Assembly (NCBI RefSeq): GCF_040358255.1
Contig: NZ_CP132938.1
Span: 2,976,001 to 3,040,000, forward strand
DNA from: Tunturibacter gelidoferens
GTDB taxonomy: Bacteria; Acidobacteriota; Terriglobia; Terriglobales; Acidobacteriaceae
Length of the DNA: 64,000 nucleotides
Direction of reading: 5' to 3'
This document shows, piece by piece, positions 9,513-19,746 of this stretch. Made by a program: the position numbers and the translations under genes. The notes beneath the pieces were generated by a model. The model saw only the letters and a list, made by a program, of their open reading frames with translations. It made no database searches and was not told the origin of the DNA. The number at the start of each line of letters is the position of its first letter. Positions within the stretch are counted from its first letter, which is position 1.

Positions 9513-11933
9513 TTGAAAGAACTTAAAGGCTATGCAGTTCTTGCGATGATGACCTGCCTGCTAAGCGGGGCAACCTCCGCCGCCATGGCCCAGAAGGTCT
9601 CTGCGACAACTAACCACCCCGTCGGTTCTCCAGCTTCTATTCCTTCGTGGCCACGAGTCTTCAACCGCAACGGGGTGCAGCTCGTTGTCTACCAGCCGCA
9701 ACTCAAAGCCTGGCAGAAATATCGCACGATGGTCGCGGATACGGCGATTTCAGTAACAGACAAAGGGCAAAAACCTGTCCTAGGAGTTATCTCCTGGCGC
9801 GCTGATACCCTCGCTAACGTAAGCGCGCAGACAGTCTTCGTAAACGACATCGTAGTGCTCGACGCCCGCTTTCCTTCGCTCAACGCAGCGCAGGAAGCTG
9901 AGATGAAGCAGCGTGCCCACCAGCTCTATCCGACCATAACGTTCACTATCGGATTGCCTCGCATGATCGCCAGCCTGGAGAAGGTAAATGAGCCGGTAAG
10001 GACGGTTGCTACCAATACGCAGGCGCCTGTGATTCTCGTCTCCACAGCGCCATCGATTGTGCTCCTGGTCGATGGAAAACCGGTATTGGCTCCCATTCAG
10101 GGCACGACCTTGGAATACGTCGTCAACACTAACTGGGACCTCTTCTTCGATAAATCTGACTACTACTTACTAAACGGCAAGACCTGGCTCAAAGCGAAAG
10201 ATCTGCATGGGCCATGGGCGGCAACTGTAAAGCTGCCACCAGACATAGGCAAACTGCCCGCTCATCAGAACTGGGATGACGTTTTGAAAGCCGTGCCGCC
10301 AGTCTCCAGCGGTCAGGTTGCACCTCAGGTTTTGTTCACCGAGAAACCGGCTGAGTTGATTGCATTCGTGGGTAAGCCGGTCTACTCGAAGATTCCCGGC
10401 ACCAGTCTCAGCTATGGGACCAATACAGAGAACAAGGCGTTCGTTCATCAGCCTGACGGTCAGATCTACGTCTTGATCTCCGGACGATGGTTTCGCGCTG
10501 CCAGCCTTGCAGGCCCATGGACCTATGCAGGTGACTCACTGCCCGCGGACTTTGCGATGATCCCAAGGAGCAGCCCAGCTCACGATGTGCTTGTCTCCGT
10601 GCCGGGAACGCAAGAAGCCAGTGATGCCGTGTTGCTGTCGCAAGTGCCCACAACGGCAGTCGTGAATCGCGCTGCTGCAGAGGCGCAGGTCAAGGTCTCG
10701 TATGCTGGGCAGCCTCAGTTCAACAAGATCGAAACCACAACGCTTTATTACGCGGTGAATACGCCTGACAAAGTAATTCGTGTTGGCGATCTCTACTACC
10801 TCTGCTTTCAAGGTGTCTGGTTTATCTCCCGGAGTCCTAGTGGCCCATGGAAGACTGCGGATTCAGTGCCGCAGGTCATTTATACGATTCCGCCAAGCTC
10901 TCCTATGTACAACGTGAGTTATGTCGTGGTCTCAAACCCGACACCAACGACCGTGCAGACAAGCTACTCGAGCGGCTATCTCGGTGTCTTTGTCATTGGG
11001 GCGGCAGTGGGAGCAACTGTCGTGTACGGCACAGGCTACTACTACCCTCCCTATGTTGACTGGGGACCACACCCCATCTACTATCCCTATCCCTATAGCT
11101 ATGGAGTGGCGGCCGTATACAGTCCCTACACCGGAGCCTATGGCGTAGGGCGGGCCGTGTACGGGCCATATGGTTCAGCTGGTTCAGCAGCCTGGTACAA
11201 CCCGACCACTGGGACTTATGGACATGCGGTTACAACTCAAAATGCTTATGGCGGCCATACCTACGCCCAGACCTATAACCCATGGACAGGAACTTCGGCC
11301 GCGACCTCGCAGGGCCACAATCAATATAGCCAGTGGGGAAGTTCGGTGGTTACCAACGGAGACAACTGGGCCCAGGCACAGCATGTAACCAACAGCAACG
11401 GGACGGCAGGATCCTTTCAAACCTCCGAAGGCAGCGCCGGTGCCGGCTATTCGGGTGCTAACGGAAACAGCGGCTTTGTTGCAAAGGATGCGAATAACAA
11501 CAACGTCTATGCTGGAGCCGATGGCAACGTCTACAAGAAAGACTCCAGCGGAAACTGGAGCAAGTACGACAACGGCGGCTGGACTCCTGTAGATCCGTCC
11601 ACGGGCGCAAACCAAACTCGGCAGCAGAAGCAGAACTCCACCAGTCCAAATCAGCCTCAGTCTTCAACTCTTGGTTCGCAATCAGGAAACACGCCATCGG
11701 CGAGTGGTCGAGGGTCCGATCAGACAAACTCTCGTGGTGCGGGACGAGCCAGCCAGAACCAGTCTGGTCAGTTCCCGACACAGACTTCTCCTGGCAGTTC
11801 GACCTCGCCCGGCACTATGAGTCAACTGCAGAATGATTCGCGATCTCGCTCGCGCGGCGATCAACTTGAACAAATGCAAAACCGTGGAGGAGCCAGCGGC
11901 GGCGCACGTGGCGGTTCGCGCAGGCAACGTTGA
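9513..11933 (+). CDS. Large secreted Gly/Asn/Ser-rich protein of unknown function
   Basis: 806 residues. The TTG at 9513 gives a good signal peptide (MKELKGYAVLAMMTCLLSGA ... AMAQ), so I prefer it although no strong ribosome-binding site precedes it. Residues 50-480 contain repeated modules built on TTLEYVVNTNWDLFF/TSLSYGTNTENKAFV/TTLYYAVNTPDKVIR followed by a segment ending GPW, i.e. about three copies of one beta-rich unit. Then come a hydrophobic Gly/Ala segment (YLGVFVIGAAVGATVVYG), a Tyr/Pro-rich stretch and a long low-complexity Gly/Asn/Gln/Ser tail. Similar proteins are sometimes labelled carbohydrate-binding family V/XII or autotransporter, without proof. It precedes the secreted helical protein and efflux operon in the same direction and may be expressed with them. 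Confidence 0.65.
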   Translation: MKELKGYAVLAMMTCLLSGATSAAMAQKVSATTNHPVGSPASIPSWPRVFNRNGVQLVVYQPQLKAWQKYRTMVADTAISVTDKGQKPVLGVISWRADTLANVSAQTVFVNDIVVLDARFPSLNAAQEAEMKQRAHQLYPTITFTIGLPRMIASLEKVNEPVRTVATNTQAPVILVSTAPSIVLLVDGKPVLAPIQGTTLEYVVNTNWDLFFDKSDYYLLNGKTWLKAKDLHGPWAATVKLPPDIGKLPAHQNWDDVLKAVPPVSSGQVAPQVLFTEKPAELIAFVGKPVYSKIPGTSLSYGTNTENKAFVHQPDGQIYVLISGRWFRAASLAGPWTYAGDSLPADFAMIPRSSPAHDVLVSVPGTQEASDAVLLSQVPTTAVVNRAAAEAQVKVSYAGQPQFNKIETTTLYYAVNTPDKVIRVGDLYYLCFQGVWFISRSPSGPWKTADSVPQVIYTIPPSSPMYNVSYVVVSNPTPTTVQTSYSSGYLGVFVIGAAVGATVVYGTGYYYPPYVDWGPHPIYYPYPYSYGVAAVYSPYTGAYGVGRAVYGPYGSAGSAAWYNPTTGTYGHAVTTQNAYGGHTYAQTYNPWTGTSAATSQGHNQYSQWGSSVVTNGDNWAQAQHVTNSNGTAGSFQTSEGSAGAGYSGANGNSGFVAKDANNNNVYAGADGNVYKKDSSGNWSKYDNGGWTPVDPSTGANQTRQQKQNSTSPNQPQSSTLGSQSGNTPSASGRGSDQTNSRGAGRASQNQSGQFPTQTSPGSSTSPGTMSQLQNDSRSRSRGDQLEQMQNRGGASGGARGGSRRQR

Positions 11934-12074
11934 GCGGGAGCGAAGTGAAGGAGTCGGCCGTGTCATTCTCCGCCGAATTGCTTGCATTCGTTCAAGAAGG
12001 CGGAACAGACTGTACTCCCGCACCTCGGTACTTCTGTTGCTCTTAGTGCACAGAACTTTCAGAAAGCAGGATCT

Positions 12075-12749
12075 ATGAAAAGCCAGCGTAAGGCAATCAT
12101 TTTCTCCGCCATCCTAATGATGACTTTGATTGTTTCAACTTCAGTATTCGTCAAAGGCCAGAATGAGACTAACCCTGTTAAGGAAAAGTTCCAGGAGGAT
12201 CTCAAGGCTGCAGTCATGAGTGAAAGCATCACCGTCGCTCAGCTGAAGGAGATAAAGGAGAACCTCGCGATTCTCAAAGAGGCAAAATCCGAAAGACAGC
12301 CGGGCGCGCCCATCGACCTGATGACGCCTTATTCAGCTGTCACCAAAATCAGAACGACCATGGCTACGGTTAAGGAGCCCGACCGGACCACCCTGCGTCA
12401 GGACTTTCAGCTTATGATGGCTACGAAACAACCGGAGCCCTCTGCCGAACCTGATACGCCAGGGAAAAAACTCGGTGAAGATATCTTTGCCGCGGTCATG
12501 CATGGAGAACCGACGCCTCCACAGGTGCAGCAGCTTCAGGACAGCCTGAACTCTCTGGAGTCTATCAAGACGAGCGGAGGAAGCATGCTGGAAAAGTTCC
12601 GAGCGATGAAGACCGCCAAGTCGCAGATCGAGGCGACGATGAACGCTGGCTCGTTCCGACCGGAGGATAAGCAAGCGGTTCTCGATGACTTAAACAATCT
12701 CGGAGGTAGGGGAGGCGGTGGCGGTGGACTGAGGAGACAAGGACTGTAG
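12075..12749 (+). CDS. Secreted helical protein, unknown function
   Basis: About 224 residues from the ATG at 12075 (MKSQRKAIIFSAILMM...), which gives a signal peptide ending near VFVKGQ and follows an AGGA sequence. A longer frame from 11982 lacks a signal sequence. The mature protein is charged and helical with two related halves: KEKFQEDLKAAVMSESITVA and GKKLGEDIFAAVMHGEPTPP open each half. It ends in a Gly-rich tail. No family recognised. It sits 65 bases before the efflux outer-membrane factor, suggesting a periplasmic accessory protein of that operon, by position only. Confidence 0.6.
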   Translation: MKSQRKAIIFSAILMMTLIVSTSVFVKGQNETNPVKEKFQEDLKAAVMSESITVAQLKEIKENLAILKEAKSERQPGAPIDLMTPYSAVTKIRTTMATVKEPDRTTLRQDFQLMMATKQPEPSAEPDTPGKKLGEDIFAAVMHGEPTPPQVQQLQDSLNSLESIKTSGGSMLEKFRAMKTAKSQIEATMNAGSFRPEDKQAVLDDLNNLGGRGGGGGGLRRQGL

Positions 12750-12814
12750 TCGGATTGCGTGCGGGCTTTGGAGCCCTTCTCAATCGCCGTGTAACCGTGT
12801 ATCGCCCAATTGCA

Positions 12815-14173
12815 ATGAGACGAGCAACGCGCGCAAGATTCCTCGCCTGCTTCTCTGTCACTCTGGCCTCGCTGTGGAGCGTATCTGGCCTTGGCCAGAG
12901 CCCCGTAGAGCAGCCGCAGGAGCTCGCACTCGTTGACGCTATTCAGATCGCATTAGGGAACAACAGGCCAACCCAGATTGCGCGGTTGGACATTGCAAAG
13001 TCCGCATGGGAAGTTGCCGAGGCTAAGACCCATCGATTACCCGAAATCAAAACGGAGCTACTTGCTTCAGGAAATATTGACTCTCCCAGCTTCACCTTTC
13101 AGAAAGGCATCTTCGGAACGGTAGATAATCAGCCTGTTCCATCCACAGACACAAAGGTTAGCCTCTCAAGCGGGTTGACCGGATACGCCATCGCAACGGT
13201 GGCTCAGCCAATCTCGCAGCTATATCAGATACACCTTATGGTTCGAGAGAAAGAGCTCTCCGTCGATCTTGCAGGGGAAAAATATCAGCAGAAGAGGCAG
13301 AACACAGTGATAGATGTAAAGCAGGGCTACTACGCGATCGTTCAGTCCGAGAGCGCTCTCGAGGCAGAGCGGTCATTGATAAAGGAATATGAGGAGACCG
13401 ATAGGGTCACCACGGACTACCTGAAGAAAGAGTCCGTCTTGAAATCCGACAGCCTGCAGATCAAAGCTCAACTGGCCCAGGCGAGACACCAACTCATCAC
13501 GCTTAGCGACGATCTGCAAACCCAGAAAGAACACTTCAACGATCTTCTGGGGCGCGATCTCGATATACCTTTTCGCACTCAGCCTGTCCCACCGGCCTCA
13601 ACCGACGAGATGGATCTGAAAGCTGCCAGAAAGACTGCGCTCGAGCAGCGACCCGAACTCAAGGAGGCAAAGATCAACGTCGAGAAGGCCGGCTACGACC
13701 GCAGCCTCGCGAAGGCCGAATATATTCCCGGAATCGGCGCACAGCTCCAATACCTCACTCCGATCAATACACAGATTCTTCCGCAAAACATTCTCACTGT
13801 CGGTTTGAAGATGACCTGGGAGCCATACGAATGGGGTCGGCGGAAAGACAATGTAAAAGGAAAGGACATTCAGCTTCAACAGAGTCAATACCAATTGGAC
13901 CAGACGCGCTCTCAGGTGCTACTAGACGTCGACAACACATTTCGTAAATTGGCCGAGAGCCGTTCAATGCTGGAGGTTGCACAGGCTGCCCGCGACGCTG
14001 CGAAGGAGAAGTTGCGCGAAGTTAATGACCAATTCAAGAAGGTCGCCGTGTTGCTGCGCGATGTCCTTAAGCAGGAAGCCGCGGTCGCAAACGCCGATCA
14101 CGAATACGAAGAGAGCCTGTTAGCGTTTTGGAACGCAAAAGCAGAGTTCGAGAAAGCCCTGGGAGAGGAGTAA
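12815..14173 (+). CDS. TolC-family outer-membrane efflux protein
   Basis: 452 residues from the ATG at 12815, chosen because it starts directly at a signal peptide (MRRATRARFLACFSVTLASL); an in-frame TTG at 12755 would add 20 residues. The frame shows the internal repeat of the TolC/OEP family: LVDAIQIALGNNRPTQIARL near the start and RKTALEQRPELKEAKINVEK near residue 285, each followed by a long coiled region and a membrane strand (AEYIPGIGAQLQYL, ILTVGLKMTWEPYEWG). It should form the trimeric outer-membrane channel of the efflux system. Its stop is three bases before the adaptor start, so it is the first of three tightly linked genes. Confidence 0.9.
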   Translation: MRRATRARFLACFSVTLASLWSVSGLGQSPVEQPQELALVDAIQIALGNNRPTQIARLDIAKSAWEVAEAKTHRLPEIKTELLASGNIDSPSFTFQKGIFGTVDNQPVPSTDTKVSLSSGLTGYAIATVAQPISQLYQIHLMVREKELSVDLAGEKYQQKRQNTVIDVKQGYYAIVQSESALEAERSLIKEYEETDRVTTDYLKKESVLKSDSLQIKAQLAQARHQLITLSDDLQTQKEHFNDLLGRDLDIPFRTQPVPPASTDEMDLKAARKTALEQRPELKEAKINVEKAGYDRSLAKAEYIPGIGAQLQYLTPINTQILPQNILTVGLKMTWEPYEWGRRKDNVKGKDIQLQQSQYQLDQTRSQVLLDVDNTFRKLAESRSMLEVAQAARDAAKEKLREVNDQFKKVAVLLRDVLKQEAAVANADHEYEESLLAFWNAKAEFEKALGEE

Positions 14174-14176
14174 GCG

Positions 14177-15313
14177 ATGACTCCCCTTGTCATGCTGCGT
14201 GGCCTGAGGACCGCAGCTCTTGTGAGTTCTCTCTCTCTCTTTGTCACCGCATGCAAAAAGGAAACCCCGGCGGCAGCGCCTCTGCTACCCGTGCATACGG
14301 CTGTAGTGCAATCAATATCCGCCGACTCCGGTACGAAATACTCCGCTAACATCGTCCCGTACGCGCAGGTGGACCTGTCGTTCAAGTCGAACGGCTACGT
14401 AGAGCGCATCCATCAAGTTGAGAATCCAGGCGGCGGCATCAGGAATGTAGATCAGGGCGACCGAATCGCGCAGGGAACAGTGCTTGCCGTGGTCAGCCAG
14501 CAGGACTACATCGATAAACTTCAGCAGGCTGAGGCTCAACTGGCGCGTGGCCAAGCCGAACAAGAAAAAGCCAAGCTCAGCTTCGAAAGAGTTTCCTCGC
14601 TCTACTCGACGCAAAGCGCTACCAAGCCCGACTACGATTCCGCCAAAGCACAGCTGGACAGCACAAATGCCTCGGTCTCCGGGGCGCACGCACAGGTCAG
14701 TGAAGCGAAGGTTGCTCTCGCTTATTGCTCCCTGCGAGCACCTTTCAACGGCTGGCTGGTAAAGCGCAGCGTCGATATGGGAAGCCTCGTTGGCCCAACC
14801 ACTAACGGCTTCACTCTGGCCGATACCAGCTCAGTGAAGGCAGTCTTCGGTGTACCCGATATCTTCATCAGTCGCGTCAGACTGGGCCAGCATCTGGTCA
14901 TCTCCACTGACGCACTATCGCACACGGTGGATGGCCGCGTCAGTGCTATTTCTCCGGCTGCCGATCAGAAGAGTCGCGTATTCTCCGTCGAAGTCACAAT
15001 CCCAAATCCAAAAGACGAGTTGAAGTCTGGCATGATCGCCTCGCTCAGCCTCGATGGCGTGAGACAACAGCAGTCCGCCCTGGCCGTGCCGTTGGCCGCG
15101 GTCATCCGGGATCCGGCGCATGCAAATGGCTTTGCCGTCATGATCGCTGATGGCAGTGGAAATCTCGTATCGGCGCGCTTGCAGCCGGTAGACCTCGGGG
15201 ATACCTCTGGAAACATGATCGTCGTAAAGGGAGGACTCACCTCTGGAGAGAGAGTCATAACTACAGGCGTCACACTGATCAGGAACGGTGACAAGGTCCG
15301 CGTCATTCCGTAG
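14177..15313 (+). CDS. RND efflux periplasmic adaptor lipoprotein (membrane fusion protein)
   Basis: 378 residues. The signal peptide ends in a lipobox, LFVTAC, so the protein is probably anchored by a lipidated Cys. It follows the HlyD/AcrA plan: VDLSFKSNGYVERIHQVE (first half of the lipoyl domain), a coiled hairpin (QAEAQLARGQAEQEKAKLSF), the second lipoyl half (LRAPFNGWLVKRSVDMGSLV), then beta-barrel and membrane-proximal parts ending SGERVITTGVTLIRNGDKVR. It links pump and outer-membrane channel. The start three bases after the upstream stop shows translational coupling. Confidence 0.9.
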   Translation: MTPLVMLRGLRTAALVSSLSLFVTACKKETPAAAPLLPVHTAVVQSISADSGTKYSANIVPYAQVDLSFKSNGYVERIHQVENPGGGIRNVDQGDRIAQGTVLAVVSQQDYIDKLQQAEAQLARGQAEQEKAKLSFERVSSLYSTQSATKPDYDSAKAQLDSTNASVSGAHAQVSEAKVALAYCSLRAPFNGWLVKRSVDMGSLVGPTTNGFTLADTSSVKAVFGVPDIFISRVRLGQHLVISTDALSHTVDGRVSAISPAADQKSRVFSVEVTIPNPKDELKSGMIASLSLDGVRQQQSALAVPLAAVIRDPAHANGFAVMIADGSGNLVSARLQPVDLGDTSGNMIVVKGGLTSGERVITTGVTLIRNGDKVRVIP

Positions 15314-15355
15314 TCAGCACATCAGTTGAACTTGAACCAAGGGTGCTCAAATGCT

Positions 15356-18300
15356 ATGAGCCACAAGTCTGAAGCCGAGTACATCGCTCACACACACAAC
15401 ACGGCGCGCTTCTTCGTGGACAACCGACAGCTCTCGCTGGTCATTCTTTTCGCGCTCTGCATGTGGGGCTGGTATAGCTTCCAGCACATGACCAAACGCA
15501 AAGACCCGAAGATCCCCGTGCGTGTAGCCGTCGCGTACACACAATGGCCCGGAGCAACTGCGCAAGAGGTCGAACAACTCGTCACTCGACAGGTTGAGCA
15601 GACAATGGCGCAGAACTCATTACTCAAGCCGCCATCTGCCTCCGATTTCGGCATTCGCTCTTTCAGCTTTCCGAATCTCTCAATGGTCTACGTTCAACTC
15701 GATGACCAAGTGAGTGATCCAAAAAAACAGTTCACCGAAATAAATCTGAAGCTGAATGCGCTCAACAGCAGTTTGCCGCAGGGTGCAGGCCCCATTCAGT
15801 TCAACAGCGACTTCGGAGACACCGCAGCTCTAATGCTCACCGTCGCTAGTCCTCCAGCGAATGAGGTCGAGGTCGCTTTGCGGGCGCGATCTGTTCGCAG
15901 TGCAATCGTGGAAACGCGTGCCGCTGAGCCACGAAAGTCCGCTCAGCCGAGGGTGACCATCGTCAACGCATTCCCCCTCACTATCTCCGCCTCTTTGATG
16001 CGCGACTCTTTCATCTCATTCATCCAGTCCGCTATACAAACCAGAATGATCTCCGATCCCTACTTCTTCGAAGGCAGCGGTTTTATCGGCGTCGATGTCG
16101 GCACTCTCCTCACTGACGAAGAACTACGCAGAGGCGGAGACCAATTGGTATTGGAGAAGCTGCACCGCTCCGAAATTCATCCCGATGCGTGGCCCGCCGT
16201 CTTCATCCGTAGTCCCGACGATGCCGAGACGCGACTCTCTGCGGTGGCAGGAGACAGATATTCGTATCGCGAGCTCGATGATTTCACCGACCTTATAAGC
16301 AGGACCCTGCAGGGGGCCCACGAGGTCGCCAAGATCGAGCGCAAGGGAGTACTACCCGAACAGATCTATCTCGATTACTCGCAGGAGAGGCTGGCGCAAT
16401 ATGGGATGACTCCCTCCAAACTCAAGGACATATTGACCGCTCGCAACACGACGCTGCCAGGCGGCCAACTTGAGGTCGGGCCCGCCAGCATTCAAATCAA
16501 TCCTTCAGGAAAGTTCACTGACCCGCGTCAAATCGGCGATGTTATCGTCGGATCCTCCTCATCCGCCGCACAGAGCCCCGTCTACCTTCGCGACTTAGTG
16601 AATATCTCTCGCGCCTACCAGAGCCCCGCGCGCTATCTGAACTACCTCACATGGGCGGACAAGCAAGGTCACTGGCACCGCAGTCGCGCGATCACCATTG
16701 CGGTTCAGGTGAAAGACGGCGAACAGATCGACGCTTTTGGCCGAAGTGTGTCGGACAAACTAGCTGCCGTAAAACAATATTTGCCAGAAGACCTGGTCTT
16801 TGCTCGCACCTCCGATCAGCCGTTGCAGGTGAAAGAAAACATCAGCCTCTTCATGGATTCACTCTATGAAGCCGTCGTCCTCGTAGTGATGGTGTCGTGG
16901 ATCGGCTTTTGGGAGTGGCGTTCCGCACTGCTAATGGCGATTGCCATTCCCATCACTCTGGCCATGACCTTCGGGGTCCTGTATCTCATTGGTATTGATA
17001 TCCAGCAAGTTTCGGTAGCCACTCTCATCATCGCGCTCGGGCTGTTGGTCGATGATCCCGTAATAGCTGGCGACTCTATTAAACATGCACTCGCCGAAGG
17101 CCATCCGAGCATCATTGCTGCTTGGCTTGGCCCTACCAAGCTTGCCAACGCTATCGTTTACGCAACCGTCACAAATATTGTGGCGTACCTGCCCTTCCTC
17201 ATGATCACTGGCAGCACTGGCGAATTTCTCTTCAGCCTACCTATCGTCATGACGGTCGCACTGGTCGCATCGCGCTTCGTTTCGATGACTTTTCTCCCCG
17301 TGCTCGGGTATTACCTGCTGCGCCCGGAAAAATCGGCCGAGAGATCGTTGGAGGAGCAGCGCAAGCAGGGCTTCTTCGGTGCCTACGCGCGTGTTGCGAA
17401 ATACTCCATCGAACATCGTTGGAAGTTCTTCTTCTCTTCCCTCTTGTTCCTAGCAGCCGGGATCTTTATCTTTTCGAGGCTTAGCACCTCCTTTTTCCCA
17501 GAGGATGTACAGTATTGGTCTTATATCGACGTTTGGTTGCCGAATGATGCGAATATTGGAACTACCAATGCGACCGCACTTAGGGCGGAACAGATCATTC
17601 GCGAGCAGGCCGCGCGCTTCACCAAAGAACACGAGCATCAGTTGAAACAGCATGACCTGCTTCGTTATGTCACAACCTTCGTGGGCGGCGGAGGTCCGCG
17701 TTTCTGGTTCTCCGCTTCTCCGCAAGGCCAACAGTTGAACTATGCGCAGATTCTGATTGAACTTCGCGACAAAGAGATGACGCCTGAGTTCATAAGGACA
17801 CTGCAGCCCATACTGACCTCCTCCATTCCGGGAGCGCACTTGGATGCGCGTCAGTTGCTGACAAATCCCATGGATTATCCCATCGAAATTCGCATCTCCA
17901 GCACCGCTGACCTGAGCGCGCAACAGGAGATCGAAGACACTCGCAAACTGCAGGCTGTCGCATCCAAAGTGGAAGACATCTTCCGTTCGATTCCAATTGC
18001 GGAGCGCACTCGCAACGAATGGGAACAGCCGAACGCGCAGATCGCCCTTACCATCGATCCGGACCGCGCCAACCTGGCCGGGATCACCAATATGGACGTA
18101 GCGAACTCGTCGACCGCAGGAATCAGTGGGTCGACGGTCGGCGTCCTGCAGGAAGGCCAGAAGCAGATTCCGATCGTAGCTCGTCTGCGTATGAATGAGC
18201 GCGCACAGCTCTCGGACATTCAGGACCTCTACATCTATGGCTCGCAGGACAACAACAAGATTCAGCTCGCGCAGATTTCGGATATCAACCACGACCTGGT

Positions 18301-19024
18301 GACTGGGCGCATCGTCCGCCTGGAGCAGTTCCGCACCATCAATGTGCGCAGCTTTCCTATCGCGGGGCATCTGAGTTCCGAAGTCTTGAAAGTCGCCATG
18401 CCAAAGTTGCGCGAGCTTGGAGCGTCTCTGCCGCCCGGCTACAAAATCCAGATTGGAGGCGAATACGATAAGACAAAGAATGGCTTCCGCAACCTCGCCA
18501 TGGTCATGATGATCTCAGTCGCGTTAGTCTTCCTGGCCCTCGTCTTCCAGTTCAAGAACGCCGTCAAACCCGTGCTGGTCTTAGCTGCAGCCCCCTACGG
18601 CATGATCGGCGCCTTCGCCGCGCTATGGATCATGGGTGAACCATTCGGGTTTATGGCGTTTCTTGGCGTCGCAAGCCTTGTCGGCGTCATCGTCAGCCAC
18701 TCCATCGTTCTCTTCGACTTCATTGAGGAGCGGCGCATTGCCGGAGACGACTTCGAGCTCGCTCTGATCGACGCGGGCATCCTCCGCCTTCGTCCTGTGC
18801 TGATAACCGTGTTCGCAACTGTGCTGGCACTTGTGCCCCTAGCGATGCATGGTGGCCCGCTTTGGAAGCCACTCTGCTACGCGCAGATAGGAGGGCTCCT
18901 GGTCGCAACCGTGGTTACGAAACTTCAGGTGCCGGTAATGTATGCAATCTTTGTACTCGACCTCAAAATCTTAAAGTGGGACGTGGCCGAGAAGGAATCC
19001 GTCGCTCAAACTACCAGTGCCTGA
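15356..19024 (+). CDS. RND efflux inner-membrane pump with enlarged porter domain
   Basis: 1,222 residues from the ATG at 15356; an upstream in-frame TTG at 15326 is less likely. It has the RND plan: one N-terminal membrane helix, a first periplasmic loop, membrane helices 2-6, a second loop and helices 8-12. Proton-relay acidic residues are kept in GLLVDDPVIAGDSI (helix 4). In helix 10 the Lys of AcrB is replaced: the segment reads GVIVSHSIVLFDF. RLRPVLITVFATVLALVPL fits helices 11-12. The first loop carries about 150-170 extra residues (roughly residues 165-330) absent from the 1,050-residue AcrB type. Substrate unknown; drug or lipid export is likely from the operon context. Confidence 0.9.
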   Translation: MSHKSEAEYIAHTHNTARFFVDNRQLSLVILFALCMWGWYSFQHMTKRKDPKIPVRVAVAYTQWPGATAQEVEQLVTRQVEQTMAQNSLLKPPSASDFGIRSFSFPNLSMVYVQLDDQVSDPKKQFTEINLKLNALNSSLPQGAGPIQFNSDFGDTAALMLTVASPPANEVEVALRARSVRSAIVETRAAEPRKSAQPRVTIVNAFPLTISASLMRDSFISFIQSAIQTRMISDPYFFEGSGFIGVDVGTLLTDEELRRGGDQLVLEKLHRSEIHPDAWPAVFIRSPDDAETRLSAVAGDRYSYRELDDFTDLISRTLQGAHEVAKIERKGVLPEQIYLDYSQERLAQYGMTPSKLKDILTARNTTLPGGQLEVGPASIQINPSGKFTDPRQIGDVIVGSSSSAAQSPVYLRDLVNISRAYQSPARYLNYLTWADKQGHWHRSRAITIAVQVKDGEQIDAFGRSVSDKLAAVKQYLPEDLVFARTSDQPLQVKENISLFMDSLYEAVVLVVMVSWIGFWEWRSALLMAIAIPITLAMTFGVLYLIGIDIQQVSVATLIIALGLLVDDPVIAGDSIKHALAEGHPSIIAAWLGPTKLANAIVYATVTNIVAYLPFLMITGSTGEFLFSLPIVMTVALVASRFVSMTFLPVLGYYLLRPEKSAERSLEEQRKQGFFGAYARVAKYSIEHRWKFFFSSLLFLAAGIFIFSRLSTSFFPEDVQYWSYIDVWLPNDANIGTTNATALRAEQIIREQAARFTKEHEHQLKQHDLLRYVTTFVGGGGPRFWFSASPQGQQLNYAQILIELRDKEMTPEFIRTLQPILTSSIPGAHLDARQLLTNPMDYPIEIRISSTADLSAQQEIEDTRKLQAVASKVEDIFRSIPIAERTRNEWEQPNAQIALTIDPDRANLAGITNMDVANSSTAGISGSTVGVLQEGQKQIPIVARLRMNERAQLSDIQDLYIYGSQDNNKIQLAQISDINHDLVTGRIVRLEQFRTINVRSFPIAGHLSSEVLKVAMPKLRELGASLPPGYKIQIGGEYDKTKNGFRNLAMVMMISVALVFLALVFQFKNAVKPVLVLAAAPYGMIGAFAALWIMGEPFGFMAFLGVASLVGVIVSHSIVLFDFIEERRIAGDDFELALIDAGILRLRPVLITVFATVLALVPLAMHGGPLWKPLCYAQIGGLLVATVVTKLQVPVMYAIFVLDLKILKWDVAEKESVAQTTSA

Positions 19025-19559
19025 CTTCTCCTACAAACTCGCAAGCAATAGTCATAAAATCCCAACTCTCCTTATTCCTATGATGCTGAGCGTTACCGCG
19101 CCCTGGCCGTTCTTAGCCAGGAAACTCCAGAATCAGCTGACGCCGCCGCACCTTTTATCGAAGAGCCTAAATTCGCGATGAGGATTATTATCGGCGACTG
19201 AATCTGATGAGCTCTCGAGCCTTGCGAGGCAGAGTCTGAGGAGTTCTGGAGCGCTCAGAACTTTGGCGGTTGCTTCCAAACTGAATCTGAAGCTTGCCGA
19301 ATTGCTTCTGTTGGTGAATCCGCCGGCGAGTGTAAAGCTAGGAGCTTGCATCGCCAACGATGAAATCTGCTATCCGTTACTGACATTGGTTCTCCACCGC
19401 TCGTCCTACTGTTTACAATAGTCAACCAACCCTCTTTCCCATCCCATCCTGATGTCCGCTACTCCTGCAAAGTCACGTTTTCGGCAAGTTCGCCACGAAG
19501 CTTCCGATAACCCGTTTTGCGGGCACAACGTTATTAGGCTGTGCAATACACTTGCGATC
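19025..19559. other. Intergenic stretch after the efflux operon
   Basis: No gene recognised. A short hairpin (CCTGGC with GCCAGG) occurs at about 19102-19122 but lacks a T-run, so I do not call it a terminator. Confidence 0.35.
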
Positions 19560-19746
19560 ATGGCGTACCCCCGACTTTCGAAGTTAAAGAACCGGCTTCA
19601 TTCTTCGTGGAAGTGGCTTCTTTCCTTCAGAACAAATGATTGGCAACTGAACGACTACGCGGTTAGAAATACGGGAGCAACAGGACAATCGCAGTCCACC
19701 CCTCCCAGCTCCGCGCTTTATTTCACACAGGTACGTCGCTCAGATC

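Noticed and set aside
17450..18370. 306-codon minus-strand frame inside the RND pump gene
   Set aside because: Antisense shadow of a clear pump gene with no start signal or motif.
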